Assembly (NCBI GenBank): GCA_013911415.1
Contig: JACETI010000002.1
Location: 307,066-371,065, forward strand
Source: Legionella sp.
GTDB taxonomy: Bacteria; Pseudomonadota; Gammaproteobacteria; Legionellales; Legionellaceae
DNA length: 64,000 nucleotides
Reading direction: 5' to 3'
The translations under genes and the position numbers were made by a program. The notes below the pieces were generated by a model. That model had not been told where the DNA came from. It did no database searches and saw only the letters and a program-made list of their open reading frames with translations. This document shows, piece after piece, positions 26,820 through 35,986 of this stretch; position 1 is the stretch's first letter, and each line of letters starts with the position of its first letter.

Positions 26820-29441
26820 ATGTTAGTTAAAGATCTGATTAGAAACACTGAATGGACACCCGGGCTTGGTTACAATTCATCAGAGAAACCGAAGCTTTCC
26901 ATCCTACTCCCTACCTTTTGCCGTGGATCAAGCGGCCTTTTTAAACGCTGTGTTGATTCAATCTTGTCTCAAACGCTTAAAGAATTAGAGTTAATTATTA
27001 TTGATGATGCCAGTACTGACGGAACAGCCAAACAAATTACGGCCTACCTTGAAATGGACAGTCGTGTTAGCTGTCTCCGTCATCCAAAAAACATTGGATT
27101 ACCTGCAATCTCAGAATATGAAGCTTATTTACGCGCACGTTCTGAGCGCATCGCATTTGCATTTGATGATAATATTTTTAATAACGATGCTTTCGAAAAA
27201 CTAGTGAGGGAATCAGAAAAAACACCTTATGCAATGATTTACGGACATATTACATATTCTTGGAAAACCTGGAATGGATCAATAGCATCCGCAACTCTCG
27301 GATCGAATCTATCTCCAGGTATCTTACGTCTGCGAAATTTTATTCCCAACATGGGTGTACTCCTTCCTCGTCACATCATAGAAGAAGTCGGACTCTTCGA
27401 TCCGCATATTATCCTTGCTCGTATCTGTGATTGGGATTTATGGCGTCGCATTGCAGAAAGTTATGAGGTGCGGTATGCAGATATAGCGGTAGGGTTTGAG
27501 GCTGGCCCTTTAACGCAGGATAGCCTTGGCAACACTTACTCTTTAGATCATTGGGCAGCCAATGAATGGATGAAACAATCCTCACGAAATGCACAATTAA
27601 AGCTCTCTAATTTTTCTGAATATAATGTTTTAAATTATGATGCTATTTTAAGTCAGCATGCTCAATCAACAATTAATTCTCTGGCAAAAAAACATGCTTC
27701 ATCCCGTGGATGGCCTTTGGTTCAAAAACCACTGCTCACAAATGAAGAAGGCAATATACTTGTGATTATTTTGGATTATAATGCCTCAACCTATCTTTAC
27801 TTTGGCATGCTTCCTACGGCAATAGCAGCACGTATTAGAATAATTACAGTCGAGAGGGAAGAATTTGAAATAGAAGAATTAGTGCGTGCCACGTGCGTCA
27901 TCTTTATTCGATGGATCGAGCCCTTTAAAAAATGGATAGAAACAGCAAAAATATTTGGCATTCCAGCATATTACTTTTTAGACGATAATCTTCCAATACT
28001 TGCCGCTGAAAACAATCCAACCTTCTCTGTAGAGAATTTTCACCTTGATAGATTTCGTGAAGATTTAAAACAGTTCGAAGGCGTTTTGCTCTCAAGCCAG
28101 ATTTTGCTCACATATTTTAAAGAAAATTTCCTTCACCAAAATTTATACCATTTCCCAGTTGCCTATGCTTCTTCACTACCTATCAGTATTAATTGCGTTC
28201 AACCAAAAACAGAAGGAGAAATCGTTATAGCCTATGCCGGAGGTTCGCATCGAGCAAAAAATTTTTGGGAGATATTGCTTCCTGCTTTTCTAAAACTCTC
28301 TACTGACAACGATGTCCGAATCCATTTGCTTGCTCCTTCTTTTGAAGATCCCTCTTACAATAATGATCTCGACTTGTCAGGCAAGCTCAGAATAAGTCTT
28401 CTCCCATTCGATCCTGATTACCGTTTTGCTATGCAACGTTTCGCTCGATTTCAACCCGACTTTCTCGTTACCCCCCCTAGTGAGACAAAAAACAATCGCT
28501 ACAAGGTGCTTCATCCCTTACTGTCTGCAAGCTTAATGAATGCAGTTGCCGTTTTACCTCATACAGATCCCTACAATCAACTAACACGGTGCGATAATGC
28601 GCTTCTCGTCAAAGATCCCTTACTACAAGCATCATGGTATGCAACTTTGAAAGCATTAATCAATGGGGAATATGACCTTGAGCAAATAAAACGAGCTAAC
28701 CAAAAATTTTGCACACTCCATTATTCAGGAGCTATTAACAAGGCAGTATTGGATAGCATTTTAAAAATGCATCATGGCGAAATTAGTGACCACGAACAAA
28801 CGAGGCGCGTATTGAAACTGACGCATTGGACACGCACCCAAGTTAATCAAAAAATTGAAATGGAACATAATTTAAATAATGCATTACTCCATTTGTCTGC
28901 TTATCGGAGTTTGTTACGCTATTCTTGGCGTCATAAAATTTTACGTAAAAATACTGATCTCTGGGCATCTGTTCCTCCAAGCTATGAAATTCTAAAAAAA
29001 TCAAGTAACCTACACAATTGGCGACGATCTGGCTCTTCACTAGAGCTTAGCGATTCCTTGCATAATATTGACTATCGAGAATATAAAGTCACTCCTCGAC
29101 TCGCGCAAATGAATACTATTTTATTTGCTGTGTTCTCTGAGTACAATCAAAGCGGCCAGATTGGTATTGAAGTTATCAATCCCACTAAGCATTTTGTAGA
29201 ACGTCATGTTCGTAATTTGTCTGAATTGAGTCTTCAAGAGCCAGTGCCTTTTAATATTTCAACTCAACAGATTGTGCCCGATGAACTCTGGCTCATACGG
29301 ATTTTTGCTAAAACCGCCGCACCCATATACGTATACGAATTCATTAATAGACGTTTTATCGGTTTAAAATTTACAACGCCAACACCTTTCATGGCTTTTG
29401 GCTTTTGTGAACAATTGACTGAGGAAAACGTGTCCACTTAA
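26820..29441 (+). CDS. Two-domain glycosyltransferase: GT2 fused to a GT-B-like domain
   Basis: The 873-residue protein starts with a GT2 (GT-A) domain, about residues 25-270: LSILLPTFCRGSSGLFKRC, IIDDASTDGT, the DxD-like FAFDDNIFN and CDWDLWRR. The second domain, about 310-650, contains YYFLDDNLP, GVLLSSQILLTYF, AYAGGSHRAKNFWEILLPAFLKL and RFQPDFLVTP, and resembles the separate 405-residue protein at 24869. About 200 C-terminal residues have a beta-rich look and no known motif. AGGG precedes the ATG. Likely builds two successive linkages of the surface glycan; donors unknown. Confidence 0.8.
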   Translation: MLVKDLIRNTEWTPGLGYNSSEKPKLSILLPTFCRGSSGLFKRCVDSILSQTLKELELIIIDDASTDGTAKQITAYLEMDSRVSCLRHPKNIGLPAISEYEAYLRARSERIAFAFDDNIFNNDAFEKLVRESEKTPYAMIYGHITYSWKTWNGSIASATLGSNLSPGILRLRNFIPNMGVLLPRHIIEEVGLFDPHIILARICDWDLWRRIAESYEVRYADIAVGFEAGPLTQDSLGNTYSLDHWAANEWMKQSSRNAQLKLSNFSEYNVLNYDAILSQHAQSTINSLAKKHASSRGWPLVQKPLLTNEEGNILVIILDYNASTYLYFGMLPTAIAARIRIITVEREEFEIEELVRATCVIFIRWIEPFKKWIETAKIFGIPAYYFLDDNLPILAAENNPTFSVENFHLDRFREDLKQFEGVLLSSQILLTYFKENFLHQNLYHFPVAYASSLPISINCVQPKTEGEIVIAYAGGSHRAKNFWEILLPAFLKLSTDNDVRIHLLAPSFEDPSYNNDLDLSGKLRISLLPFDPDYRFAMQRFARFQPDFLVTPPSETKNNRYKVLHPLLSASLMNAVAVLPHTDPYNQLTRCDNALLVKDPLLQASWYATLKALINGEYDLEQIKRANQKFCTLHYSGAINKAVLDSILKMHHGEISDHEQTRRVLKLTHWTRTQVNQKIEMEHNLNNALLHLSAYRSLLRYSWRHKILRKNTDLWASVPPSYEILKKSSNLHNWRRSGSSLELSDSLHNIDYREYKVTPRLAQMNTILFAVFSEYNQSGQIGIEVINPTKHFVERHVRNLSELSLQEPVPFNISTQQIVPDELWLIRIFAKTAAPIYVYEFINRRFIGLKFTTPTPFMAFGFCEQLTEENVST

Positions 29442-29475
29442 AATCCATGCGCAATTAGATCGAGAGAAGTAAAAC

Positions 29476-30249
29476 ATGATTAGAGACAAAAAAGTCATTG
29501 TGATTATGCCAGCTTATAATGCCGAAGCAACACTTCACAAAACCTTTCAAGAAATTCCTCAAGGCATTGTTGACGAAATTATACTTACCGACGATGGCAG
29601 CCTTGATCAAACAGAACACATCTCACGCAATTTGGGCATATACACTTTAAAACATCCTCAAAATAAAGGATATGGCGCGAATCAAAAAACTTGCTACGCA
29701 GCTGCGCTTGAACGTGGTGCTGATATTGTCATTATGCTTCACCCAGATTATCAATATTCACCTAAACTAGTTTCTGCAATGGCCGCTATGCTTGAATCGG
29801 AACATTATGATGTGATTTTAGGATCGCGTATTTTAGGTAAAGGTGCTGTTGCTGAAGGTGGTATGCCTCGTTATAAGTATATTGCAAATAGATGCCTGAC
29901 ACTCATCCAAAATATTTTCCTTGGCCATCACTTGTCTGAATACCATACCGGCTATAGGGCGTGGACTAAGCAAGTGCTTGAGTCACTACCGCTTTCAATT
30001 TGCTCAGATGATTTTATTTTTGACAACCAAATGATTGCACAAGCTATCTTCTTTAACTTTCGCATAGGAGAAATCTCTTGCCCTACAAGATATTTTAAAG
30101 AAGCGTCTTCCATTAGTTTCTCACGAAGCGTTACTTATGGATTAGGCGTTCTCAAAACCTCACTTACATTTCGCTTACATAAAATGGGGTTAATAAAATC
30201 CACGCTGTTTAGTAAAAAAACCACGCATTTCCTTTCAAGCTCCATATGA
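29476..30249 (+). CDS. DPM1-like family 2 glycosyltransferase
   Basis: The 257-residue protein shows the dolichyl-phosphate-mannose-synthase-like GT2 pattern: VIVIMPAYNAEATL, EIILTDDGSLDQT, LKHPQNKGYGANQKTCY, MLHPDYQYSP (DxD-like HPDYQ), VILGSRIL and YHTGYRAW. No C-terminal membrane helices are seen. Enzymes of this type often load a sugar onto a polyprenyl phosphate or transfer to an undecaprenyl-linked intermediate. Its stop overlaps the start of the VTT/DedA protein by 4 nt, suggesting that they work together. Confidence 0.87.
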   Translation: MIRDKKVIVIMPAYNAEATLHKTFQEIPQGIVDEIILTDDGSLDQTEHISRNLGIYTLKHPQNKGYGANQKTCYAAALERGADIVIMLHPDYQYSPKLVSAMAAMLESEHYDVILGSRILGKGAVAEGGMPRYKYIANRCLTLIQNIFLGHHLSEYHTGYRAWTKQVLESLPLSICSDDFIFDNQMIAQAIFFNFRIGEISCPTRYFKEASSISFSRSVTYGLGVLKTSLTFRLHKMGLIKSTLFSKKTTHFLSSSI

Positions 30250-30962
30250 TTAGGCAAACATATCTTATCATTAGCTTTGGCATCGCTGTATTGATTTTTC
30301 TGTGTTTGGTATACCTCATAAATCATGACACAGCTTTCAAACTGTCTACAATAATCAATGACCTACTCGCCGAAATCCGCGGTGGCAAGTTAAGCTTAAT
30401 CTCAATAATAGTTATTATGATGGTAGTTTCTTTGATCGGCGTTATACCTGCATCCGCAATAGCCATCGCGACCGGTGCCATCTATGGCGTTTTGAACGGT
30501 TTTTTATTGGCTGCAATTGGACTGTTTGCCAGTTCCGTTATGGCATTTTTCCTTAGTCGTTCATTTCTTCGACCATGGATCGTGAAATTGCTCACTAACA
30601 CTCCCCGGCTAAACTTAATTGATCGATCGATTACAACAGATGGATGGCGAACCGTTTGCCTACTAAGACTCTCTCCTATCATGCCCTTTGCCGCTACTAC
30701 CTATCTTATTGGTCTATCTGGTGTTAGTGTTCGTGATTATCTGATTGGTAACTTAGCTTTCTTACCTGCTCTTTTCCTCTATGTTTTAGGAGGTAGTTTT
30801 GCCTCTAGCGAAATACAATACACGCTAAGCGGGGAAATACACCCTTATGTTTTACTTAATATAGGATTATTTTTTAGTCTGCTCATACTGCTTCGCATCA
30901 AGAAGATTACGCAAAAAATTTCTAAGAATAAGGTTCATAAAATTATCGATGATTATTCATAA
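30246..30962 (+). CDS. VTT/DedA (TVP38/TMEM64) family membrane protein
   Basis: The 238-residue inner-membrane protein has an N-terminal helix, then the VTT domain: IPASAIAIATGAIYGVLNGFL, SSVMAFFLSRSFLRPW, and LRLSPIMPFAATTYLIGLSGVSVRDYLIGN, the conserved re-entrant segment with Arg/Pro/Phe. DedA/VTT proteins are implicated in scrambling or flipping lipids, in some cases undecaprenyl phosphate. Between a DPM1-like enzyme and a polytopic membrane protein, recycling of a polyprenyl carrier is a reasonable inference. Confidence 0.85.
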   Translation: MIRQTYLIISFGIAVLIFLCLVYLINHDTAFKLSTIINDLLAEIRGGKLSLISIIVIMMVVSLIGVIPASAIAIATGAIYGVLNGFLLAAIGLFASSVMAFFLSRSFLRPWIVKLLTNTPRLNLIDRSITTDGWRTVCLLRLSPIMPFAATTYLIGLSGVSVRDYLIGNLAFLPALFLYVLGGSFASSEIQYTLSGEIHPYVLLNIGLFFSLLILLRIKKITQKISKNKVHKIIDDYS

Positions 30963-32259
30963 CCACTTGAGAAAATTTTCTATATCTCTTCAAACAATCC
31001 GAACATACATCTTGGGTTCACCGACAGTATGCGAAAAGATTTTCTATTTATTGTTCTTCCTAGGTTTAATCGTTTTAAGATTTCCAAACATACTTATCCA
31101 TGGGCGTGTATGGGCGGAGGAAGGGCTCGCTTTTTTACAGCAAGGATTTACCCTCCCCTGGCCAGAAGCACTTTTTTCTTCGGTAGGGGGCTATCTCAAT
31201 ATTGTGGCTAATTTAGCAGGTATAATCGCGGCTAAATTGCTTCCTTTAGAATGGGCACGATTTGTAGGTCCTCTGACTGGATTATTCTTTCAAGGCCTTA
31301 CGGGTGCGATCCTTTTATTTTCTTCTTTTGAATGGCTACAGAATCGCGTTAGTCTGTTATTAGCGTTGCTATTAATTGCTATAGCACCACTCGTAGACGA
31401 AGTGTGGCTGAATTCTTTACATCCACAGTTTCATCTGACCCTTTGTGCTGCTTTAATTTTGGCAATGCCTGCGCCCATTAATAAGTGCATTCGTCTTTTA
31501 CATTTAGTCATACTTCTATTAGCACCATTTTGCGGGCCTACTGCTTGGTTTTTATTACCCTTGTTTATTCTTCGCAGCCTTGATGAAAAATTATTATATC
31601 GTTTGTATCAAACATTAATAATTTTTATTGGTGTTCTATTACAATACATTCTCTTTTATAAAGCTGCAGATAGTGGGCAAGCTGATTTTAATGTTTGGCT
31701 AATGCCCTTCATTCTGCTTTTAAAATTTGTCTTCATTCCCTTTATTCCCTTTTATAAGATAAGCTTAAAAGTTGCATCCTTCTTCCATATATTATCATTA
31801 GAGAGTAGCGCTGCTTTTTATTTGTTCAGTATTGCCCTTATGATTATTGGTCTAGTATTTATTGGATTTATTTTATTGCATTTGTGGCGGCGTTTTCCAC
31901 GAAGTATTTTTTGGTTATTCTGCGCTGGAACTCTCATTGCTATTCTCTCTTGCGCTTTTCCAAGAGGAGGTAGCGCACATATGTTAAATCTTACAGCAGG
32001 AAATCGATATATTTTTGTTCCCCAAGTGTTATTTTCTCTTTGCTTATTGGGCGTAACGTCGTGTACAAAAGGTAGAAATAGCCTCATCTTTGGATTACTT
32101 CTTAGCAGTACCCTCCTTAGTGGTTTTAATCATTTTAGCAATCAGTTCTCTGTCTATTCTCCGCATACAAACTGGATACAGGAGGTTCATGCGTGGCGAG
32201 ATGATCATACGCATATTATCAAAATCGATCCGCAAGGTTGGACCGTGCGTTTGCCCTAA
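30949..32259 (+). CDS. Polytopic membrane protein, possibly a GT-C type transferase
   Basis: The 436-residue protein has about 9-11 hydrophobic helices and short loops. The first large loop contains HGRVWAEEGLAFLQ with acidic residues shortly after helix 1, the position where GT-C glycosyltransferases carry catalytic Asp/Glu. No firm family can be named. The start overlaps the VTT gene by 14 nt, so it is coupled to it. It might transfer a sugar from a polyprenyl-phosphate donor on the outer face of the inner membrane (inference from fold and neighbours). Confidence 0.6.
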   Translation: MIIHNHLRKFSISLQTIRTYILGSPTVCEKIFYLLFFLGLIVLRFPNILIHGRVWAEEGLAFLQQGFTLPWPEALFSSVGGYLNIVANLAGIIAAKLLPLEWARFVGPLTGLFFQGLTGAILLFSSFEWLQNRVSLLLALLLIAIAPLVDEVWLNSLHPQFHLTLCAALILAMPAPINKCIRLLHLVILLLAPFCGPTAWFLLPLFILRSLDEKLLYRLYQTLIIFIGVLLQYILFYKAADSGQADFNVWLMPFILLLKFVFIPFIPFYKISLKVASFFHILSLESSAAFYLFSIALMIIGLVFIGFILLHLWRRFPRSIFWLFCAGTLIAILSCAFPRGGSAHMLNLTAGNRYIFVPQVLFSLCLLGVTSCTKGRNSLIFGLLLSSTLLSGFNHFSNQFSVYSPHTNWIQEVHAWRDDHTHIIKIDPQGWTVRLP

Positions 32260-32760
32260 GCCTAAAATTATTACTAAATTAACCTTTTGCATGCTAGATT
32301 TTTATAAATCTAGAAGGTTAATAAGCAGAACAGCATCACTTTATTTCGTTTCGCGGAGGATTTGCCTCAAGCCTGCTTTGGATTGTCTGACAATGCCTAT
32401 GGTATAAATCCTGAGCAAGAAGAGCACGATTCAGGTTTAAAAGTTCATCTAATTTGATTCATTCTTAAAAAAATACTTTTTATTAGATTTCATTTTCTAT
32501 TAGATATATTAAATAAATAAGATCATTCATTTTTTGTTTGTTTATGAACTTTTGGTATAAACTACAATTAATTGACCAATTTATTTTAATCTTTGGCAAA
32601 AATGTTATACCAGAGATAGGAAACATTAAATAAGCATTCTCAATATGGAAAAGTCGAATGGGGTTACAATCAGAACAATTTCAAGTTAATTTACTTGAAT
32701 TAAAAGGAATTATAGTCACCCAGCATCGTTTTTCCCTCTATCACTAACAAAAGAGGCCCT
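32260..32760. other. 501-bp AT-rich intergenic region
   Basis: No gene is visible. Apart from the hairpin at 32279-32321, it holds a possible promoter, TTGTTT (32534-32539), 16 bp, TATAAA (32556-32561), about 200 nt upstream of the following orphan gene. Confidence 0.5.
32279..32321 (+). terminator. Long hairpin after the first glycan operon
   Basis: CTAGATTT and AAATCTAG form a perfect 8-bp stem with a TTAT loop, flanked by TTAACCTT and AAGGTTAA, a second 8-bp pairing separated by a 7-nt bulge on one side. It lies 20 nt after the last gene of the plus-strand glycan unit. There is no U-tract, so it may be an mRNA 3'-end stabiliser rather than a classical terminator. Confidence 0.5.
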
Positions 32761-33630
32761 ATGGAAAATGTACAAGAAACCATTAAAGAGACATTGGAAC
32801 ATTTCACAGAGCTCGTAAATTCTACAACTCCGTCTTTACAAGAGATGCATACGTTGTTAGAAAAGATTCTTGGAATGATTGTGGAGGGCGATGGCCGTTC
32901 AACCGAAGATACTATCTTCGCTATCCATCTGATCTTACAATATCGCATAAGTTGCGAAGATACCATTAGTTGCTTATTGAATATCGACCATAATTTACTT
33001 TATTTACTGGGTATTCAGCCGAGTAACTCTTTAAAAATGAATGCAGATCGCTTCGCCTTTGCTGTTGGTGTCGAAGATTTAAAACAATTTTCAAATCTTT
33101 TCTCCATATTAGCCAGTACCGTACTAAAAATGATTGATCAATCGCATCATCATAATGCTATTTATTTACATAAGCACAAAGCTAATAAAGCTCGACCCCA
33201 TGTTATTAAGGAACGTTCCAAACAAACTCATTCACATAAAAAACATGCAGAATTAATTGAAGAAATTAACTTAGGCATGCGAAAAATTATCAAGCGCGAA
33301 TCGGTAGGCCCTGTTTTGGATCACGTCGGCGCATTAAGAGGTCCGATTAATCAATTTCACCAAGCGATTGCACATGGTTTAGATCAAGCAAAACATTTGG
33401 TTAATCAAATCAATTATGGTCCTGTGATTGGCGCCCACTTAAATAAATTATCGAAGCTAGTAGTTGCTGATCTACAGACGCTTAAAGTGCCAGATAATGC
33501 AAAGAAATGCATCATTACCCAATTTGAAAAATTAATTACACCAAGCAAGCAGTCTAAGCAACCAGTCGCTAATAAAACTGTAGAGAATATTGCAGCAATT
33601 AGACGCGCTTACCCTTCTTACAACAAATAA
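32761..33630 (+). CDS. Hypothetical helical protein
   Basis: I do not recognise this 289-residue product. It is soluble, helix-rich, with an N-terminal acidic half (about 1-135), a His/Lys-rich linker (about 138-165; HKHKANKARPH and KQTHSHKKH) and a C-terminal helical half ending in a basic Lys/Gln-rich tail. There is no signal peptide. It sits between the two glycan loci, convergent with the PKS operon. AGAGG lies only 4 nt before the ATG. A secreted effector is one possibility given the likely lineage, but the sequence gives no proof. Confidence 0.65.
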   Translation: MENVQETIKETLEHFTELVNSTTPSLQEMHTLLEKILGMIVEGDGRSTEDTIFAIHLILQYRISCEDTISCLLNIDHNLLYLLGIQPSNSLKMNADRFAFAVGVEDLKQFSNLFSILASTVLKMIDQSHHHNAIYLHKHKANKARPHVIKERSKQTHSHKKHAELIEEINLGMRKIIKRESVGPVLDHVGALRGPINQFHQAIAHGLDQAKHLVNQINYGPVIGAHLNKLSKLVVADLQTLKVPDNAKKCIITQFEKLITPSKQSKQPVANKTVENIAAIRRAYPSYNK

Positions 33631-33684
33631 GTAAAGGGTGACCGGCTCTAACAGTCTAGGAACTAGATGACGTCTTTCCAGAAA

Positions 33685-35214
33685 TCACTGCAAATCGTTA
33701 TCTCCAGTGGTTTCTGTCGAAAACAAACATGATTTTATTATATGGGACAACTCATGAATGGCAATATCCTGAGTTAAAGAACCATCTGGTGAAGATTTCC
33801 GGTTTGACCATAAAAAATAATCCGTGGCTCCATCCGGCATCGTTAAGGTCGAATAAACCTTTGACATGATCGGCACATGATCGCCATACCAACAAAACAC
33901 ACTCTCTTTGGATAAGTCGTTTAATTTATTCCATAGAGTAGCTATCATTTTATCAGCGTTTGACAAATGGCGCAGGTATAATGTTAAATCATCACAACCT
34001 TTAGGTGGCGCTTCTCTATAAAGCTGCTGTTCATCTCCGGGGTTAACCTGCTCTAAATGTAAAGGCCCATGATTTTCCATTGTAATTGTAAAGACAAATA
34101 GAGGCTTATCTGTGTGCTTATCAAATAAACGAGTAATTTTTTTAGCAACAGCAAGATCGCTAATATAGGGCCCAAAATAATCCTCTGCATTAAACGCTCG
34201 AATATCAATAAACTCATCAAAGCCCATTAAAGGATATACTTTATGGCGAGAATAGAATTTTTTTGAATACGGATGGATACAAATAGTGTAATAACCTAAT
34301 TGACGTAATTCACTGGCCAAGGTAGAAATTTCTTGCTTCACCATTTTTCGGTAGGGATTAAATTGATGCACACCTAATTGCTTTAAATCCAAGCCAGACA
34401 AAAAAGAAAATTCTGTGCGAACAGTGTTCGCGCCCCAGGCTGGAACCTTAACGCGTCCAGTCGATAAAGAAGCTGCTTTTATTTTATCGAAGGTTGCTAA
34501 AACCGCTGGTGAAATGCCGGCATACAAACTTCTGGCATCAAAAAAAGACTCACTCTGGACAACCAGCAAATTCGGACATAAATGACTTGGCTTCTTCGGT
34601 ACTACCTTTGGCAATACAGTATATTTGGTGTTTTGTTCAGCCACCGCATAAGAAACCAGGCTGCTCAAAAAACCAAGCGATAATAAATCCTCCGTTGGAT
34701 TAAAAGTTGGTGAGGGTAAATAAAAATATCCCATCGTTAATAATGCAAGAACGATAAAAAAGCCACCAACCACGAGCGAGTAAAAAGATTGAGTACCCAT
34801 CGCGTCTAGCAAAGAGGGCTCAATCTTCAGATCAAAATAAATAATGCCACAAAATAATCCCACTAAAAAAAGAAAACGTCCTAGTCCTAAAAAAGGGATA
34901 TACAAGCGCGGATGTTTTATGGCATCTGTAAAATAAGCCATATCTTGAAAGACAAACACTTCTCTTAAAGAAACGTACTTAGCATTATTAACAAGCACCA
35001 ATACCAAAAATAAAGCCACAAGGCACATTGACGCAAAATATACTCGATGGAACACAAGCATTATTAGGATAAACATTAGTAAACACACACCGAGATGTAT
35101 TAGAAATGCAATATAGGAATTTTTCCATACCCAACGCGCGCTTGGTTTAAGAAGACGCTCAAGAGAAAACGTCAGTCCCAAGCTTAAGGTGATACACAAC
35201 AAATAATTTAACAT
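33685..35214 (-). CDS. LTA synthase/MdoB-like phosphotransferase (sulfatase fold)
   Basis: The 509-residue protein has five N-terminal membrane helices (about residues 1-190) and an alkaline phosphatase/sulfatase-type domain outside the membrane. The nucleophile Thr is probably that in NTVRTEFSFLSG near residue 265, and the metal-binding WYGDHVPIM lies near 440. Family members (LtaS, MdoB/OpgB) move phosphoglycerol from phosphatidylglycerol, and relatives move phosphoethanolamine. It is the last gene of the PKS operon, 4 nt after the SDR stop. It might decorate the capsule, its anchor or a periplasmic glucan. In position it corresponds to the unassigned rkpI of rhizobia, but I cannot claim homology. 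Confidence 0.83.
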   Translation of the reverse strand: MLNYLLCITLSLGLTFSLERLLKPSARWVWKNSYIAFLIHLGVCLLMFILIMLVFHRVYFASMCLVALFLVLVLVNNAKYVSLREVFVFQDMAYFTDAIKHPRLYIPFLGLGRFLFLVGLFCGIIYFDLKIEPSLLDAMGTQSFYSLVVGGFFIVLALLTMGYFYLPSPTFNPTEDLLSLGFLSSLVSYAVAEQNTKYTVLPKVVPKKPSHLCPNLLVVQSESFFDARSLYAGISPAVLATFDKIKAASLSTGRVKVPAWGANTVRTEFSFLSGLDLKQLGVHQFNPYRKMVKQEISTLASELRQLGYYTICIHPYSKKFYSRHKVYPLMGFDEFIDIRAFNAEDYFGPYISDLAVAKKITRLFDKHTDKPLFVFTITMENHGPLHLEQVNPGDEQQLYREAPPKGCDDLTLYLRHLSNADKMIATLWNKLNDLSKESVFCWYGDHVPIMSKVYSTLTMPDGATDYFLWSNRKSSPDGSLTQDIAIHELSHIIKSCLFSTETTGDNDLQ

Positions 35215-35218
35215 CTTA

Positions 35219-35986
35219 TTACGTCCTGTAATTTAAGAAGCGCACTATACACTGAGAAACAGAAGGAGGTAGCACTGCGAGCCACCAAGTTCCAACGTTT
35301 AATGGAAAAGGAAAACTAATACGAGGTTTATTTCGAGTTAATTTTTTTTGAATCAAGCGCGCTGCCCTTTCAGCCGTCCATAAAAAGGGCTTAGGTCCCG
35401 GCATATCATCACACATAGGAGAAGTCACATAACCTGGCATAATGACATTTACTTCAATTCCATCATGACATAACCACCCACGCAATCCTTCACCATAGGC
35501 TTTAATTGCTGCTTTACTTGCACTGTACGTTGGAGTTATTGGTAAGCCATAATAGGCAGCCAACGAGCTAATTAAAGCAATTTGCCCTTTTTTGCGACGG
35601 CGCATGACGGGTAACACCCCATGCACGGTTGCCATTGCTGCTAAGATATTGGTTTTAACTAACGTCTCTACCTCAGGCCACTCCTCGGGTGAGCCATCGC
35701 TTTTTACATGTGTATTAACCCCTGCATTAACGATCACTAAATCAAGAAGCTCCGTTTGACTAATCAGCTTGAGCCAATCCATCACTGCTTGATTATTTTG
35801 AATATCTGAAGCATAAGAAATTACTCGCGCGCCTTTTTGTTCGCATTGGGCAGCAACATTATTTAAAACCGATTGCTTTCGCCCAAGTAAAATAAGCGTC
35901 TGCCCTTGTGCCGCATAAATCAATGCTAATGCACTACCAATACTGCCCGTTGCCCCTGTGATCAAAACAGTTTTTGGATTTTTCAC
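35219..35986 (-). CDS. Short-chain dehydrogenase/reductase (RkpH-like)
   Basis: The 255-residue SDR has the NAD(P) motif TGATGSIGSAL at about residues 8-18, NAGVN near 90, and catalytic SSLAAYYGLPITPTYSASKAA (Ser and YxxxK near 140-160). A basic C-terminal region ends in a hydrophobic stretch (about 225-245) that could anchor it to the membrane. The GTG at 35986 is chosen because GAGGA lies 6 nt upstream and it overlaps the kpsS-like stop (GTGA); the open frame continues upstream. By analogy to fungal Fum13 and 3-ketodihydrosphingosine reductase, it may reduce the 3-keto group made by the adjacent alpha-oxoamine synthase. Confidence 0.85.
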   Translation of the reverse strand: MKNPKTVLITGATGSIGSALALIYAAQGQTLILLGRKQSVLNNVAAQCEQKGARVISYASDIQNNQAVMDWLKLISQTELLDLVIVNAGVNTHVKSDGSPEEWPEVETLVKTNILAAMATVHGVLPVMRRRKKGQIALISSLAAYYGLPITPTYSASKAAIKAYGEGLRGWLCHDGIEVNVIMPGYVTSPMCDDMPGPKPFLWTAERAARLIQKKLTRNKPRISFPFPLNVGTWWLAVLPPSVSQCIVRFLNYRT

